A stretch of 54,640 nt of DNA from a bacterium. Lineage in GTDB: Bacteria > Myxococcota_A > UBA9160 > SZUA-336. Shown one piece after another: positions 8,743 to 19,476 of the stretch. The DNA lies in the NCBI GenBank assembly GCA_024226335.1, contig JAAELY010000358.1:1-54640 (forward strand). Direction: 5' to 3'. The translations under genes were made by a program, and so were the position numbers. Position 1 is the stretch's first letter; each line of letters opens with the position of its first letter. The notes beneath the pieces are model-generated. The model made no database searches. It saw nothing but the letters and a program-made list of their open reading frames with translations, and was not told where the DNA came from.

Positions 8743-10431
8743 TCAATCGGCGGTCAGCGAAGCCGAGGGGCGAGCGACCTCGTCGATCTCGTACACGCTC
8801 CAGTAGCCCACAATTGCACGCCGGTGCGCCCGAGGATCCTCCTCCAGGGCCTTGAGCAGGGGCAGCCAGCGCAGGCGCCGGTCGCAGACCACAAAACGCG
8901 CGTCGAAGGAATCGAAAATCAGGCTTGCCGGTCGAGGCGGCGGCGTGTGCACGGTATCGAACCAGAGCGTGTACAGATCCGGATCGCGCTTCCAGAAGAA
9001 CACCGGGTCGAGCGCGACCATGAAGCGTCGCTCGGGTAGCGCGAGCATCATCTCTCCGGTGAAGTGCCAGTCACAGGTAAACACTTGTGCGTCGCGAGGC
9101 ACGATCCGCTGAAGCTCTTCGGCGACCGGGCCCGGGAACAGCACACTGCGCTTCAGCATGCGCTGAATCGGCTGAGGCGCGATCAGGGCGAGGTAGATGG
9201 CCGATGCGCAGAGCAACCCCGGCGCGAGTCCGGACCAGCGGATGGGCCGCCAGGCCAGAGCCGCGGCCAATGCCGCGAAGGGTGCCAGATATTCGATGAA
9301 GCGCTGAGAGCGCAGGGTCAGCACCAGGAATGCCACAGCGATGGCCGCGATCGCCAACGGCAGGACATCACGTTGGCGATCCCGCCACGCGAGGACCGCC
9401 GCACCCAGTGTCAGGAGCGCCGGCCAGGCCATGTAGCGAACCATTCCGGAGGGCGAAAAGGGACGGAACTCACCACCGAGTTCGAAGCCCGAAACACCAG
9501 CCCACGCCGTACCGAAGAGCACGTCGATGTTCTGTACCCAAAAGAACTCCAGCGTTTCGGGGAAGTTGGGATGCAAGGCAATGCCGAGTGCCAGACCTAA
9601 TGTCGTCAGAGCGAGCACGCGCCACTCGATTCGGCCCTCCGCCAGCCAGCGCACGGCTTCGACGATCGCCAGGAGTATCAGAGGCAGATGCCAGGCGGTG
9701 TAGCACAGCGGATACAACACAGAGACGACGAACAGCAGGGCCCAACGGCGCCGCACCGCAGCCCAGCTGAGAATCAGCACGAGGGAAATGGAAATCAGGT
9801 GCGGTCGGACGATTGAAAAGCGCCAGATGAACGCGCTCGAAGAGGTGAGCACGATCAGAGTCCACAGACCGGCGAAACGAACGCGCTCCCGAACACAGAT
9901 CGCGAAAAACACCGTCAGCAGTCCGGCACCCAGCAGAGTTCCGGCTGCGCGTGCCGCAACATTGGCCGGGAGCGAACTCAGCGGTACCAGTAGCAGATGA
10001 AATGCGAGTTCCTTGTCGGCGTAGTGATCTGCGAGCCAGCTATAAGGGGTCCAGGGAAAGGCGTGCAGGATCCCGTATTCCCGGATCAGACGCGCCACCG
10101 CCAGGTGGTAACCGGTATCCGCGTCGAAGAAGTACGGCAGGCAGAGCTGGAAGCCGCCCGTGAACGCGAAAAACACGCCCACCCACAGCCAGATCCAGGC
10201 GGAACGAGGGCCTTCTCGTTCGCTCTCCCCAGCTTCTCCGGTGTCGCTCGTCGACTCTTCCACGCTATGGGCATCGGCGGAGAGCGGCCTCTTCTGCAGG
10301 CGACACTCGTGCGCACGCCACGGCCCTTTCGCCTTCGGGTTGGAGCCGATCTGCCGGGAATCCGGGAACGCCTCTCGTGCTCTTCTGTGTCCGTTCGCCC
10401 CCGGGCCCGCCGTCTGCGACGGCGCGTCCAT
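8743..10431 (-). CDS. Polytopic membrane protein, possible GT-C type
   Basis: A 562-residue integral membrane protein of unknown function. About 80 polar N-terminal residues precede roughly 10-12 hydrophobic segments. The C-terminal 130 residues are soluble and probably periplasmic. The first loop holds FFDADTGYHLA and then HYADKELAFHL. Acidic motifs in the first extracytoplasmic loop are typical of GT-C glycosyltransferases, so transfer of a lipid-linked sugar is possible but unproven. The N-terminal start is uncertain. The first 55 residues look like poor coding sequence, and a GTG at 10263 (residue 57) is an alternative. The gene is divergent from tetR. Confidence 0.7.
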   Translation of the reverse strand: MDAPSQTAGPGANGHRRAREAFPDSRQIGSNPKAKGPWRAHECRLQKRPLSADAHSVEESTSDTGEAGESEREGPRSAWIWLWVGVFFAFTGGFQLCLPYFFDADTGYHLAVARLIREYGILHAFPWTPYSWLADHYADKELAFHLLLVPLSSLPANVAARAAGTLLGAGLLTVFFAICVRERVRFAGLWTLIVLTSSSAFIWRFSIVRPHLISISLVLILSWAAVRRRWALLFVVSVLYPLCYTAWHLPLILLAIVEAVRWLAEGRIEWRVLALTTLGLALGIALHPNFPETLEFFWVQNIDVLFGTAWAGVSGFELGGEFRPFSPSGMVRYMAWPALLTLGAAVLAWRDRQRDVLPLAIAAIAVAFLVLTLRSQRFIEYLAPFAALAAALAWRPIRWSGLAPGLLCASAIYLALIAPQPIQRMLKRSVLFPGPVAEELQRIVPRDAQVFTCDWHFTGEMMLALPERRFMVALDPVFFWKRDPDLYTLWFDTVHTPPPRPASLIFDSFDARFVVCDRRLRWLPLLKALEEDPRAHRRAIVGYWSVYEIDEVARPSASLTAD

Positions 10432-10476
10432 TCGCCCGTTTGCCGCCCGCAGGAGGCGGTGGTAGGCTGGACGAGA

Positions 10477-10490
10477 ACTGACCAGTCAGT
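10477..10490. promoter_or_regulatory. Palindromic operator for the adjacent TetR regulator
   Basis: ACTGACCAGTCAGT is a perfect 6-2-6 palindrome placed 71 bases before the tetR start. Sequences of the GACTGACYRGTCAGTC type are common operators of TetR-family efflux regulators. Autoregulation of the tetR-MFP-RND operon is the natural reading. No clear -35/-10 pair was identified around it. Confidence 0.6.
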
Positions 10491-10561
10491 ACTCCCCTCC
10501 CGCCCCTGGCCTGCTCGAAAAGACTTGTGTTTTCGGGGAGAATCCTGAGAGGGACCGCGAA

Positions 10562-11242
10562 ATGGAACAGACGACCCGCCCTCGGGAACAAGAATCCGCC
10601 AGACGCGAGGGGGGGGCTCGGATGCGCATCCTCGAGGCGGCTCGCAGCGTATTTGCGGAGCGGGGCTTCGACGCGGCGCCCGTCGACGAGGTGGCCCGCC
10701 GCGCCCGGGTCAGCAAGGGAACGGTCTACAACCACTTCAGCTCCAAGGAATCGCTACTGGTGGAAGCGGTCCTGCAGGCGATGTCCGAGGGCCGGTTGCA
10801 GGTGGGTCGGCTTGCAGCCGCGGACCGCAAGAGCAACTCCGCACTGGTCGACCACCTGCGCAGGCTGTTCGTGGAAATCTTCCCGACGATCAGCGGCCAG
10901 GCCCAGTCACTTTCGTATCAGATCTGGGCGCTGGTGGCGCGCGACGAGGCCGTTCGCAAGCGAATCTTCAGTGAATTCCACAATGCCTATCGCGCGAGTG
11001 AGGAGCAGTTCACTCACACCCTGGAAGAGGGACAGGCAGCCGGAACATTTCGATCGGATCTCGATGCGAACGAAGTCACACTCGTTCTTCTGGCGGTCTT
11101 CGACGGCCTGGTGTACCGCGCCATGTTCGATCCCGAACGCGTAAACGCCGAACTCGTTCTCGACACGATCTTGAATCTGCTCGAAACCGGTCTGTGCCAG
11201 TCCGGTTCCACTCTGTCGCGCGGCGCTGGAGGCCACTCGTGA
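10562..11242 (+). CDS. TetR/AcrR-family transcriptional regulator
   Basis: A cytoplasmic one-component repressor likely to control the downstream efflux genes. The 226-residue product has an N-terminal HTH of the TetR type at about residues 20-70: ILEAARSVFAERGFDAAPVDEVARRARVSKG split across helices 1-3, then the signature TVYNHFSSKESLL. The C-terminal helices form the ligand and dimer domain. An unusual polar, Arg/Glu-rich 20-residue leader precedes the domain. GAGGG lies upstream of the ATG. The stop overlaps the GTG start of the membrane fusion gene (GTGA). A perfect palindrome at 10477-10490 is the probable binding site. Confidence 0.9.
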   Translation: MEQTTRPREQESARREGGARMRILEAARSVFAERGFDAAPVDEVARRARVSKGTVYNHFSSKESLLVEAVLQAMSEGRLQVGRLAAADRKSNSALVDHLRRLFVEIFPTISGQAQSLSYQIWALVARDEAVRKRIFSEFHNAYRASEEQFTHTLEEGQAAGTFRSDLDANEVTLVLLAVFDGLVYRAMFDPERVNAELVLDTILNLLETGLCQSGSTLSRGAGGHS

Positions 11243-12417
11243 GTTCGCGAATTGGCGCCAATGTCATCGTCTTCAGCATCGCAGCTGTGCTCGCAGTTGC
11301 GGCCGTCGTACTTTTCATGACCTCGGACTCGGCTGTCGCCGCGCGTGAACGCGCGGAAGCGCGGAAGGCGTCGCAACAGGTCGGGGCGGGACAGGCGGAG
11401 ACCGTACGCAGACCGACGGTATCCATTCGTCCGATCCTGATCGACAACGCGGCTACACATTCGATCGCACGACTGTCCGGCGTCCTCGCAGCGAAACGCT
11501 CCGTCAGCCTGTCGGCGGAAGTCGAAGCCGCCGTGGTCGAGATCCTGGCAAGCGAGCACAGCGCCGTGGAAAAGGGCGCGGTTCTGCTGCAACTCGATAC
11601 GACCCTGCGACGCGCTGCGGTCGGCCGAGCCGAAGCGGGCGTACTGAGAGCGCGAGCCGCACATCGACTCGCAAAAACCGATCTGGAACGCCAGAGAGGT
11701 CTGGCAGATCGACAGGTCGCGAGTGCTTCCGAACTGGACCGGGCGCTGAATCAGGAGCGAGCCAGCTTTGCGAGTCTGACCGAAGCCCGGGCGGCCCTGA
11801 CCGAAGCCCGAGAACACATGATCAAGAGCAGCATCACGGCGCCGTTTGCGGGCACCGTGAACTGGCTCGATCTCGAACCCGGCAGTTACGTGCGCGTCGG
11901 TGACCGGGTGGCCGAGATCCTGGACCTGAGCGAAATCAAATTCGAGGTAGGTGTGAGCGATCAACAGGTCGTGGCGCTTCACACAGGCGATCTGGTGCAG
12001 GTGCAGGTCGGCGTCTTTCCAGGAGAGACTTTCGACGGCCGAATCGCGAGCATCGGCAAGGCACCGGACGATATTTCACAGCGCTATCCCGTCGAGATCC
12101 TCCTGGCCAATGAACAGGAGCGACTCCTACCCGGAATGCTCGCCGACGCCGTAATTCAGATCGGTGCTGAACGGCCGAGCATTCGCATTCCGCGCCGGGC
12201 TACCGTGCGCGAGTTCGAACTCGACTACGTTTTTCTACTGGTGGAGAAGGACGGTCGGCATAGCGTCCAGAGGCGCCGAATATCGCTGCGCCCCGTGCCC
12301 TTCCGTCCCCAGTTCGTCGAAGTCGTCGCCGGACTCTCGACCGGGGATCGCATCGCCGGTTCATCCGTTGAACGACTTCGAGAAGGGCTCACGGTATCCA
12401 TCGAGGAAACGCCTTGA
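11239..12417 (+). CDS. RND efflux membrane fusion protein
   Basis: The periplasmic adaptor of a tripartite RND pump, anchored in the inner membrane. The 392-residue product has an N-terminal membrane segment (about residues 5-27), a lipoyl/barrel-sandwich half (SLSAEVEAAVVEILASEH), a helical hairpin with Arg/Ala-rich coiled coil (about 135-195), the second lipoyl half (SSITAPFAGTVNWLDLEPG) and beta-barrel and membrane-proximal domains. The frame is open back to 11194, but the GTG overlapping the TetR stop is chosen as the start. The stop overlaps the TTG start of the permease. No outer-membrane TolC partner is in the window. Confidence 0.88.
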   Translation: MSSRIGANVIVFSIAAVLAVAAVVLFMTSDSAVAARERAEARKASQQVGAGQAETVRRPTVSIRPILIDNAATHSIARLSGVLAAKRSVSLSAEVEAAVVEILASEHSAVEKGAVLLQLDTTLRRAAVGRAEAGVLRARAAHRLAKTDLERQRGLADRQVASASELDRALNQERASFASLTEARAALTEAREHMIKSSITAPFAGTVNWLDLEPGSYVRVGDRVAEILDLSEIKFEVGVSDQQVVALHTGDLVQVQVGVFPGETFDGRIASIGKAPDDISQRYPVEILLANEQERLLPGMLADAVIQIGAERPSIRIPRRATVREFELDYVFLLVEKDGRHSVQRRRISLRPVPFRPQFVEVVAGLSTGDRIAGSSVERLREGLTVSIEETP

Positions 12418-15400
12418 GCGTCGTCCGCTTCTCCGTCCGGCAGGTCGTACTGGTCAATCTGCTGTTCTTTGTCTGCATCTTCGCCGGTGTACTGGCCTAT
12501 CTGCGCACACCGATCGACTTCTATCCCGACATATCGTTCAACATGGCGATCATCACGACTACCTGGGCGGGAGCCTCTGCCCGAGAGGTCGAGCAGTTGG
12601 TGACCACGGAGGTCGAGAAGGAGGTCGAAAGCATCGACGGCATCAAGGAGATCAGCAGCGAGTCGAGCGCGGGCGTTTCTGCGGTGATGATCGAATGGGA
12701 TGAGACGCTCAGCGATAGCGACTATCAGGCCGCACTCAACGACGTACGCGCCGCCCTGGACCGCGTGAGCGACCTTCCAGACGATACCGAGGAACCCTTC
12801 CTCCGCGAACTGTCCTACAGTGAGATCTCCCCCGCCGTATTGATCGCCGTGACCGACACCGACGACGTCGGAGAAAAGGCGCTACTGGAAGCCGCGGATC
12901 GGGTGCGCCGGCGAATGGAAAAGATCGAAGGCGTTCGCAAGGTGATCGTCCGCGGCGAGCACGAACGCGAGGTGCGCGTGCACGTCGACCGCGAGTCCGC
13001 CGCACGTCACGGACTCGTCGTCGCCGATATCGCCGATGCAATCAACAGCACCAATCTGAACCTGCCCGCCGGGACCTTCAACAGCGGCGATCGTGGTGAA
13101 ACGACTCTGCGGGCTACGGGGAACTTCTCCAGCCTCGAAGAGTTGGCAGGCACGGTGGTGAGCAGAAACCGGGACGGCTCGCTTGTACGACTATCGGAAC
13201 TGGCAACCATCGAAGACGACCTCGAGAAGCGGCGCTTCCGCGGCCGCTTCAATGGCCAGCCGGCACTGATCCTGAACATCGCGAAGAAGAACGACTCGGA
13301 CCTGATCGAAATGGCCGGCCGGGTCGATGAATGGCTCGCTACGGCCACTGAGTTCCTGCCAGAGGGCATCGACGTGGTCAAAACCCTGGACACCTCGCGC
13401 TATGTGAAATCGCGCATGGGAGTGCTGGCGAGCAATCTGGTGACGGGTATCGCGTTTGTCATGGCCATCCTCTGGTTCACCGTTGGCTTCCGAAATGCGG
13501 CCCTGACGGTCATCGCGATCCCGTTCAGTTTCCTGTTTGCGATGATCCTCTTTCCGTTGATGGGCATGACCATCAACGCGATTACATTGGTCGGCATGCT
13601 TCTGGTCTCCGGCATGCTCGTCGACGATGCAATCATCGTTCTGGAGAACATCTATCGCCGGATCGAAACGGGTCAGGACCTGCGCGATGCTGTCGTGGAA
13701 GGAACGGAAGAGGTCATGTGGCCGGTGATCGCCGCAGTCGCGACGACGGCCGCAGCTTTCGCTCCGCTTCTGCTGATCTCCGGTACGTCGGGCGAGTTCT
13801 TCTCGATCATGCCCAAGACTGTGATCATCTGCCTGGCCGCATCTCTGTTCGAGTGCCTGATCATCCTTCCCGCTCACTACCTGGACTTCGGAAGTCGGCG
13901 GCTACCGGGACAGATGCCCGAGGCACCGAGCGGCGCCGGACGCCTTGTCCAGACAAGCATCAGGATGGTTCGCACGTTCAGCCGCTTGCATCTACATGTC
14001 GATCGGGGGATCGGGCATCTGCGTGCCTGGTATGTGCGCGCACTCGATGTCGTACTGAACCATCGTGCAGCCTTCACGACACTGATCCTGTGTTCCTGGC
14101 TGTTCTCCTGTGGCGCGGCTTCACAACTCGAGGTCAACCTCTTCCCGACCGAGTTCGACAACTTCTTCGTGAGTCTGAAGACACCTCGAGCTTTCAGCCT
14201 GGAGCAGACCGACGAGATCGTCAGCAGCATCGAGAAAAATGTACTCGACGGCGAACTCGGCAGCGTGGCCCAGAACTACACGACCTATGTGGGCAGCGGC
14301 ATTTCGGGAGCTGATATGCAGCACTCAGCTGCAAACCTCGCGATGTCCTATGTCACGATGACGGATACACTCGAGAACCGACTGCGACCCGAACACGCCC
14401 TGCAGACGATCGCGAAGAAACTCCAGGAGTACCGGAAGGCCCATCCGGAGGGGATCGTCGATCTGCGGGTTCCCATCCCGAGATCCGGTCCGCCCGTCGG
14501 CCGTCCCGTTTCGGCCCGCATCCAGAGTGACGACTACGAGCGCAACAAGTCCATCTCCCTGGAAATGCAGGCCTATCTGCACACGCTTCCGGGTGTGTTC
14601 AATATCGAAGACAACTTCGAGATCGGCCCCGAGGAGGTTCGTCTCGTACTCGATACCGAACGCGCACATCGACATGGGCTGACGTTTCGCGATCTGGCGC
14701 TGGCCTTGCGAGGCGCAAACGAGGGCGTGATCGCTTCCAGCTTCCGCGAAAAGGATTCGGACGCGAACCGGGACATCCGCGTTCTACTGTCCAGGGAAGA
14801 TCGCCGCGGAGCAACGGATATCCTGCAGACTCAGGTGCGCACTCCTGCGGGTTACCTGGTGCGTCTTGGAGACGTCGCCGAACTCGAGGTCCGTCGCAGC
14901 CCGCTTTCACTCTCGCATCACGACGGCGAACGCGCGATCACCGTCTACGCGGACGTCGACCACGAGCAGGCGACGTCGGAATCGACAAACACGGCGCTTT
15001 CCGTCGAGTTTGCCGACATCAGCTTGCGCTACCCCGAAGTCAGCGTGACCTTCGCTGGCGAGTTCGAGGCTACGGAAAAGGCGTTCGCGGACATGCTGGC
15101 CGCTTTGCCAATCGCGTTACTGCTGGTCTATATGATCCTGGCCGCCGTCTTCCGCAGCTACGTGCAGCCGTTCGTCGTGATCACAGCAGTCCCCTTCGCC
15201 TTCATGGGAATCGTTGTAGGACTGCACATATTCGGGTATTCGGTGGGAATGATGCTCTTGTACGCGTTTATCGGACTGGCCGGTGTCATGGTCAACGATT
15301 CCCTGGTGATGGTCGACTTCATCAATCGAGCCCGCTCCGAGGGAATGCCTCTACTCGAAGCCGTGAAAAACTCGGGAGCCGCCAGGGTGCGCCCTATTCT

Positions 15401-15674
15401 CCTGACGACCCTCACGACCGTGCTGGCCCTCATGCCGATGGCCTTCGGACTGGCGGGCTCTTCGAAGAGTTACGGCCCATTCGCCGTTGGAATCAGCTTC
15501 GGCCTCATGGTCGGCATGCTGGGAACGCTTTTCTGCGTTCCACTGTTCTACACGCTTTTGATCCACGGGCTCGATCGCGTGGGCGGATTCTTCGGGCGCA
15601 AGAACTTCGGCGGCGCGCAGGACGGGCCTCTGGAAGGCCAGGTCGCAGGCGCGAGCTTCGATTCGCTCGGCTGA
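12414..15674 (+). CDS. RND efflux pump permease (AcrB/HAE family)
   Basis: An inner-membrane proton-driven exporter working with the upstream adaptor. The 1086-residue protein has the RND layout: TM1, a large periplasmic loop, TM2-6, TM7, a second large loop and TM8-12. The proton-relay pair is Asp404-Asp405 in GMLVDDAIIVLENIYRR, equivalent to AcrB Asp407/408. The second half has VMVNDSLVMVDFINRA. Near the N-terminus, RTPIDFYPDISFNMAIITT is typical. The sequence favours the hydrophobe/amphiphile branch over the metal branch; the substrate is unknown. Translation begins at a TTG in a TTGA overlap with the adaptor stop, an uncommon but clear coupling. Confidence 0.9.
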   Translation: MSVVRFSVRQVVLVNLLFFVCIFAGVLAYLRTPIDFYPDISFNMAIITTTWAGASAREVEQLVTTEVEKEVESIDGIKEISSESSAGVSAVMIEWDETLSDSDYQAALNDVRAALDRVSDLPDDTEEPFLRELSYSEISPAVLIAVTDTDDVGEKALLEAADRVRRRMEKIEGVRKVIVRGEHEREVRVHVDRESAARHGLVVADIADAINSTNLNLPAGTFNSGDRGETTLRATGNFSSLEELAGTVVSRNRDGSLVRLSELATIEDDLEKRRFRGRFNGQPALILNIAKKNDSDLIEMAGRVDEWLATATEFLPEGIDVVKTLDTSRYVKSRMGVLASNLVTGIAFVMAILWFTVGFRNAALTVIAIPFSFLFAMILFPLMGMTINAITLVGMLLVSGMLVDDAIIVLENIYRRIETGQDLRDAVVEGTEEVMWPVIAAVATTAAAFAPLLLISGTSGEFFSIMPKTVIICLAASLFECLIILPAHYLDFGSRRLPGQMPEAPSGAGRLVQTSIRMVRTFSRLHLHVDRGIGHLRAWYVRALDVVLNHRAAFTTLILCSWLFSCGAASQLEVNLFPTEFDNFFVSLKTPRAFSLEQTDEIVSSIEKNVLDGELGSVAQNYTTYVGSGISGADMQHSAANLAMSYVTMTDTLENRLRPEHALQTIAKKLQEYRKAHPEGIVDLRVPIPRSGPPVGRPVSARIQSDDYERNKSISLEMQAYLHTLPGVFNIEDNFEIGPEEVRLVLDTERAHRHGLTFRDLALALRGANEGVIASSFREKDSDANRDIRVLLSREDRRGATDILQTQVRTPAGYLVRLGDVAELEVRRSPLSLSHHDGERAITVYADVDHEQATSESTNTALSVEFADISLRYPEVSVTFAGEFEATEKAFADMLAALPIALLLVYMILAAVFRSYVQPFVVITAVPFAFMGIVVGLHIFGYSVGMMLLYAFIGLAGVMVNDSLVMVDFINRARSEGMPLLEAVKNSGAARVRPILLTTLTTVLALMPMAFGLAGSSKSYGPFAVGISFGLMVGMLGTLFCVPLFYTLLIHGLDRVGGFFGRKNFGGAQDGPLEGQVAGASFDSLG

Positions 15675-15675
15675 T

Positions 15676-15695
15676 CCAGAACTCCGCTTCTGGAA
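15676..15695. terminator. Short hairpin between convergent genes
   Basis: TCCAGAA (15676-15682) pairs with TTCTGGA (15689-15695) around a 6-base loop. It sits in the 21-base gap between the RND permease stop and the stop of the convergent secreted-protein gene, overlapping the latter by nothing or one base. No T-run follows. A bidirectional terminator is a fair guess. Confidence 0.4.
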
Positions 15696-16049
15696 CTACT
15701 CTTCGTACTCGATGCCCTCGATGATCTCCCAGCGGGCCTCGGGACTCATCGTCGGAAAGATCCACAGCGGGGACATGACGACATCGAAAATCCCCATGTG
15801 AGCCCGGTAGACGCCGAGGAGCGTGCCCTGGAAAAATCCTACGATGCGGCCGGTTACCGGAAAGGCCGGGAGATCTTCGTAATCGTCGGGAGGGGTGATC
15901 ACATCCATGACAGGATCGGCCGGGAAGGTCATCAGACCGATGATACCTGCGAGGAAGTTGTTCACACCGTCGGCGCGCGCCGGAGTCGCAAAAGAGACCA
16001 GCAGGACCAAAGCCAGACCAGCGGCCAGAAAACGCATACTTGATTGCAT
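15696..16049 (-). CDS. Secreted small protein, TIGR04073-like
   Basis: The 117-residue product has a clear Sec signal peptide (hydrophobic residues 6-21, cleavage after ATPARA). The mature part has the pattern NFLAGIIGLMTFPADPV, a polar turn, FPVTGRIVGFFQGTLLGVYRAHMGIFDVV and FPTMSPEARW. That layout resembles the exosortase system-associated TIGR04073 family of small exported proteins, whose exact role is unknown. The match is by eye. No exosortase or PEP-CTERM protein lies in the window. It is divergent from the PDZ gene with a 101-base shared upstream region. Confidence 0.68.
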   Translation of the reverse strand: MQSSMRFLAAGLALVLLVSFATPARADGVNNFLAGIIGLMTFPADPVMDVITPPDDYEDLPAFPVTGRIVGFFQGTLLGVYRAHMGIFDVVMSPLWIFPTMSPEARWEIIEGIEYEE

Positions 16050-16150
16050 CGGATTGCCCTCCCAAGGGATCGATCGCTCGACAGATTAGCCGGCCGGGAG
16101 CGTATCACGATATACTCCCTGGCTGCGAGGCAATCCAATCTGGAGGATCT

Positions 16151-17029
16151 GTGCCGACGCTACAACGAGGTGTGCTGCCCGTGGCGACCCTCGCCACCGT
16201 CCTGGCCGGAGTGGCCGCTTCGACCTGGTATTTCGGCGCCCGCACCGATGTGGAACCCCCGCGCCGAGTCGAAGAACGGATCGCCCGTACGCCGACCAGC
16301 CCACCGGTCAGTGCGTCGGTCGCACCACGGGCGGGGCGCGATGAAGCGTTACTGGCGTTGCGGGAAGAACTCGACTCCGAACGCGCCAGACGCACAGAAT
16401 TGAGCTCGGCGGTCGATCGACTGAGTGAACGCGTCGACGAGTTGGTCGAGGAACTGGAGGACCTTCGGGATGAAGCCGGCGAGCTTCCTCCTTCGCAGGT
16501 TCATCGACCCGGAATCACCTGGCTCGATCTCGAAGTTCTGGCGGGCTCGGGCCTCGGGGAAGCGGAGATCGAAGGCATCCGCTCCAACTACGAAGAACTC
16601 GAGATGGAGCGGCTCAATCTCGGGAATCGCTCCGCCCGTGAAGGTTGGAGGCAATCCGGACGCTACGCACGCGAAGCCAAGAAACTCGCCGATCGCTTGC
16701 TCACCCTGCGCGAGGAACTGGGCGATGAGAGTTACGACTGGATGCTGTACGCCAGCGGGCGACCCAATCGCATCGCCGTTCGCAGGGTGCTCGAAAGCTC
16801 ACCGGGTTGGCGTTCCGGCATCCGCAACGGAGACGTAATCTCGAGCTACGCTCAGGAGAGCATCTTCACGCAGACGGATCTGCTCAATATCACCACTCGC
16901 GGGCGCGTCGGCGACCTGGTGCGCGTGATCATCTGGCGAAGCGGCAAGCGAGAAACGCTGTACATACCGCGAGGCCCCATCGGCGTGTCGGTCAAACCGC
17001 ACAGAATGCGCCCGGAGCCTTTGGACTGA
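16151..17029 (+). CDS. Membrane-anchored coiled-coil PDZ protein
   Basis: The 292-residue product is not assigned to a named family. It has one N-terminal membrane anchor (about residues 7-24), a Pro/Arg-rich stretch, a coiled coil (about 60-112, ELDSERARRTELSSAVDRL onward), a middle helical region and a C-terminal PDZ domain (about 205-285: VLESSPGWRSGIRNGDVI, then GRVGDLVRVIIWRSGKRETL). No protease catalytic domain is present. It may act as a periplasmic scaffold or peptide-binding protein. The frame is open to 16040, but GTG 16151 follows GGAGG with a 4-base spacer and is chosen. It converges on glnS. Confidence 0.75.
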   Translation: MPTLQRGVLPVATLATVLAGVAASTWYFGARTDVEPPRRVEERIARTPTSPPVSASVAPRAGRDEALLALREELDSERARRTELSSAVDRLSERVDELVEELEDLRDEAGELPPSQVHRPGITWLDLEVLAGSGLGEAEIEGIRSNYEELEMERLNLGNRSAREGWRQSGRYAREAKKLADRLLTLREELGDESYDWMLYASGRPNRIAVRRVLESSPGWRSGIRNGDVISSYAQESIFTQTDLLNITTRGRVGDLVRVIIWRSGKRETLYIPRGPIGVSVKPHRMRPEPLD

Positions 17030-17033
17030 CGGA

Positions 17034-18710
<1,677 letters not shown>

Positions 18711-18957
18711 TCCGACGAACTCCCGGTTGAGCGAGCAGTATAGCGACCCGTCGTGTGGAGTCCCCCCGGCTCGCGTTTCCCAGCGCGGTGCGGAATGCGG
18801 CCGGGGCTGGACTCTCGGACCCTTCCGAACACAGGGGGTTACGTCTGGCGACCGTGACACTCCCGGGGCACGGGCTTTCACCCGAAGGAGTGATAGGCTC
18901 TGGAACCTGCCGGAGGCTATGCCCCCTGAAGACCTGCGGCGTGAACAGGGGGAATGC

Positions 18958-19392
18958 ATGAGTTTTTCGATCGAGGAACTGAACGGCAAGAAGGTCGCCG
19001 AGCTACGCGACCTCGCGGCGGAGATCGAGCACGATGCCCTGAAGGGCTTCCGCTCCATGCGCAAAGGCGAGCTGGTCGCAGCCCTGGCGAACGCGCGCGG
19101 ATCGAGCGCGAGTACTGCCGACACGCCAGTGACTCCAGCGCAGGCCACGAGTTCGAGCCCTGCCCGGAAGAGCGCGAGAAAGCTCGCCCCTGCAGGCGGC
19201 CGGCGGAGTCTGGGCGTACGTCGCCTACAGACCCGTGGACTCCACAGGTCCCAGATCAAGGAGATGATCCGCCAGCTGAAACTCGAGCGCAGCGACGCGA
19301 GCGAGGCAAAGGATCCGCGCAGACTGCGCACCGTACGGCGCCAACTGCATCACCTGAAGCGGAGCGCGCGCGCCGCGCCGCCTTTGGAATAA
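18958..19392 (+). CDS. Rho N-terminal-like domain protein, basic C-terminus
   Basis: The 144-residue protein begins with a Rho_N/SAP-like helix-extended-helix domain (about residues 1-46: [21 protein letters not shown] and [12 protein letters not shown]). A Ser/Thr/Ala/Pro linker follows (about 47-70), then an Arg/Lys-rich helical tail (about 78-140) with [14 protein letters not shown] and [15 protein letters not shown]. The domain binds nucleic acid in Rho and in many small bacterial proteins, so an RNA- or DNA-binding role is likely. There is no Rho ATPase. The ATG at 18958 follows AGGGGGA. It is divergent from glnS across 247 bases. Confidence 0.72.
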   Translation: MSFSIEELNGKKVAELRDLAAEIEHDALKGFRSMRKGELVAALANARGSSASTADTPVTPAQATSSSPARKSARKLAPAGGRRSLGVRRLQTRGLHRSQIKEMIRQLKLERSDASEAKDPRRLRTVRRQLHHLKRSARAAPPLE

Positions 19393-19476
19393 CGCAGCCG
19401 GTTTCACAGAGCGTCGCGAACCGCTGAGCCTCTTTGAATGCCCAGGAGAGAAAGCCCAGGAGACTCGCCCCGACCT

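Noticed and set aside
16100-16126. Inverted repeat GGGAG...CTCCC before the PDZ gene
   Set aside because: The arms are short and the inner pairing is imperfect, so it is not distinguishable from chance.
18711-19331. N-terminal extension of GlnS
   Set aside because: The stretch is antisense to the Rho_N gene, rich in Arg/Ser/Pro, and lies before a good ATG with a ribosome binding site. GlnRS does not need it.
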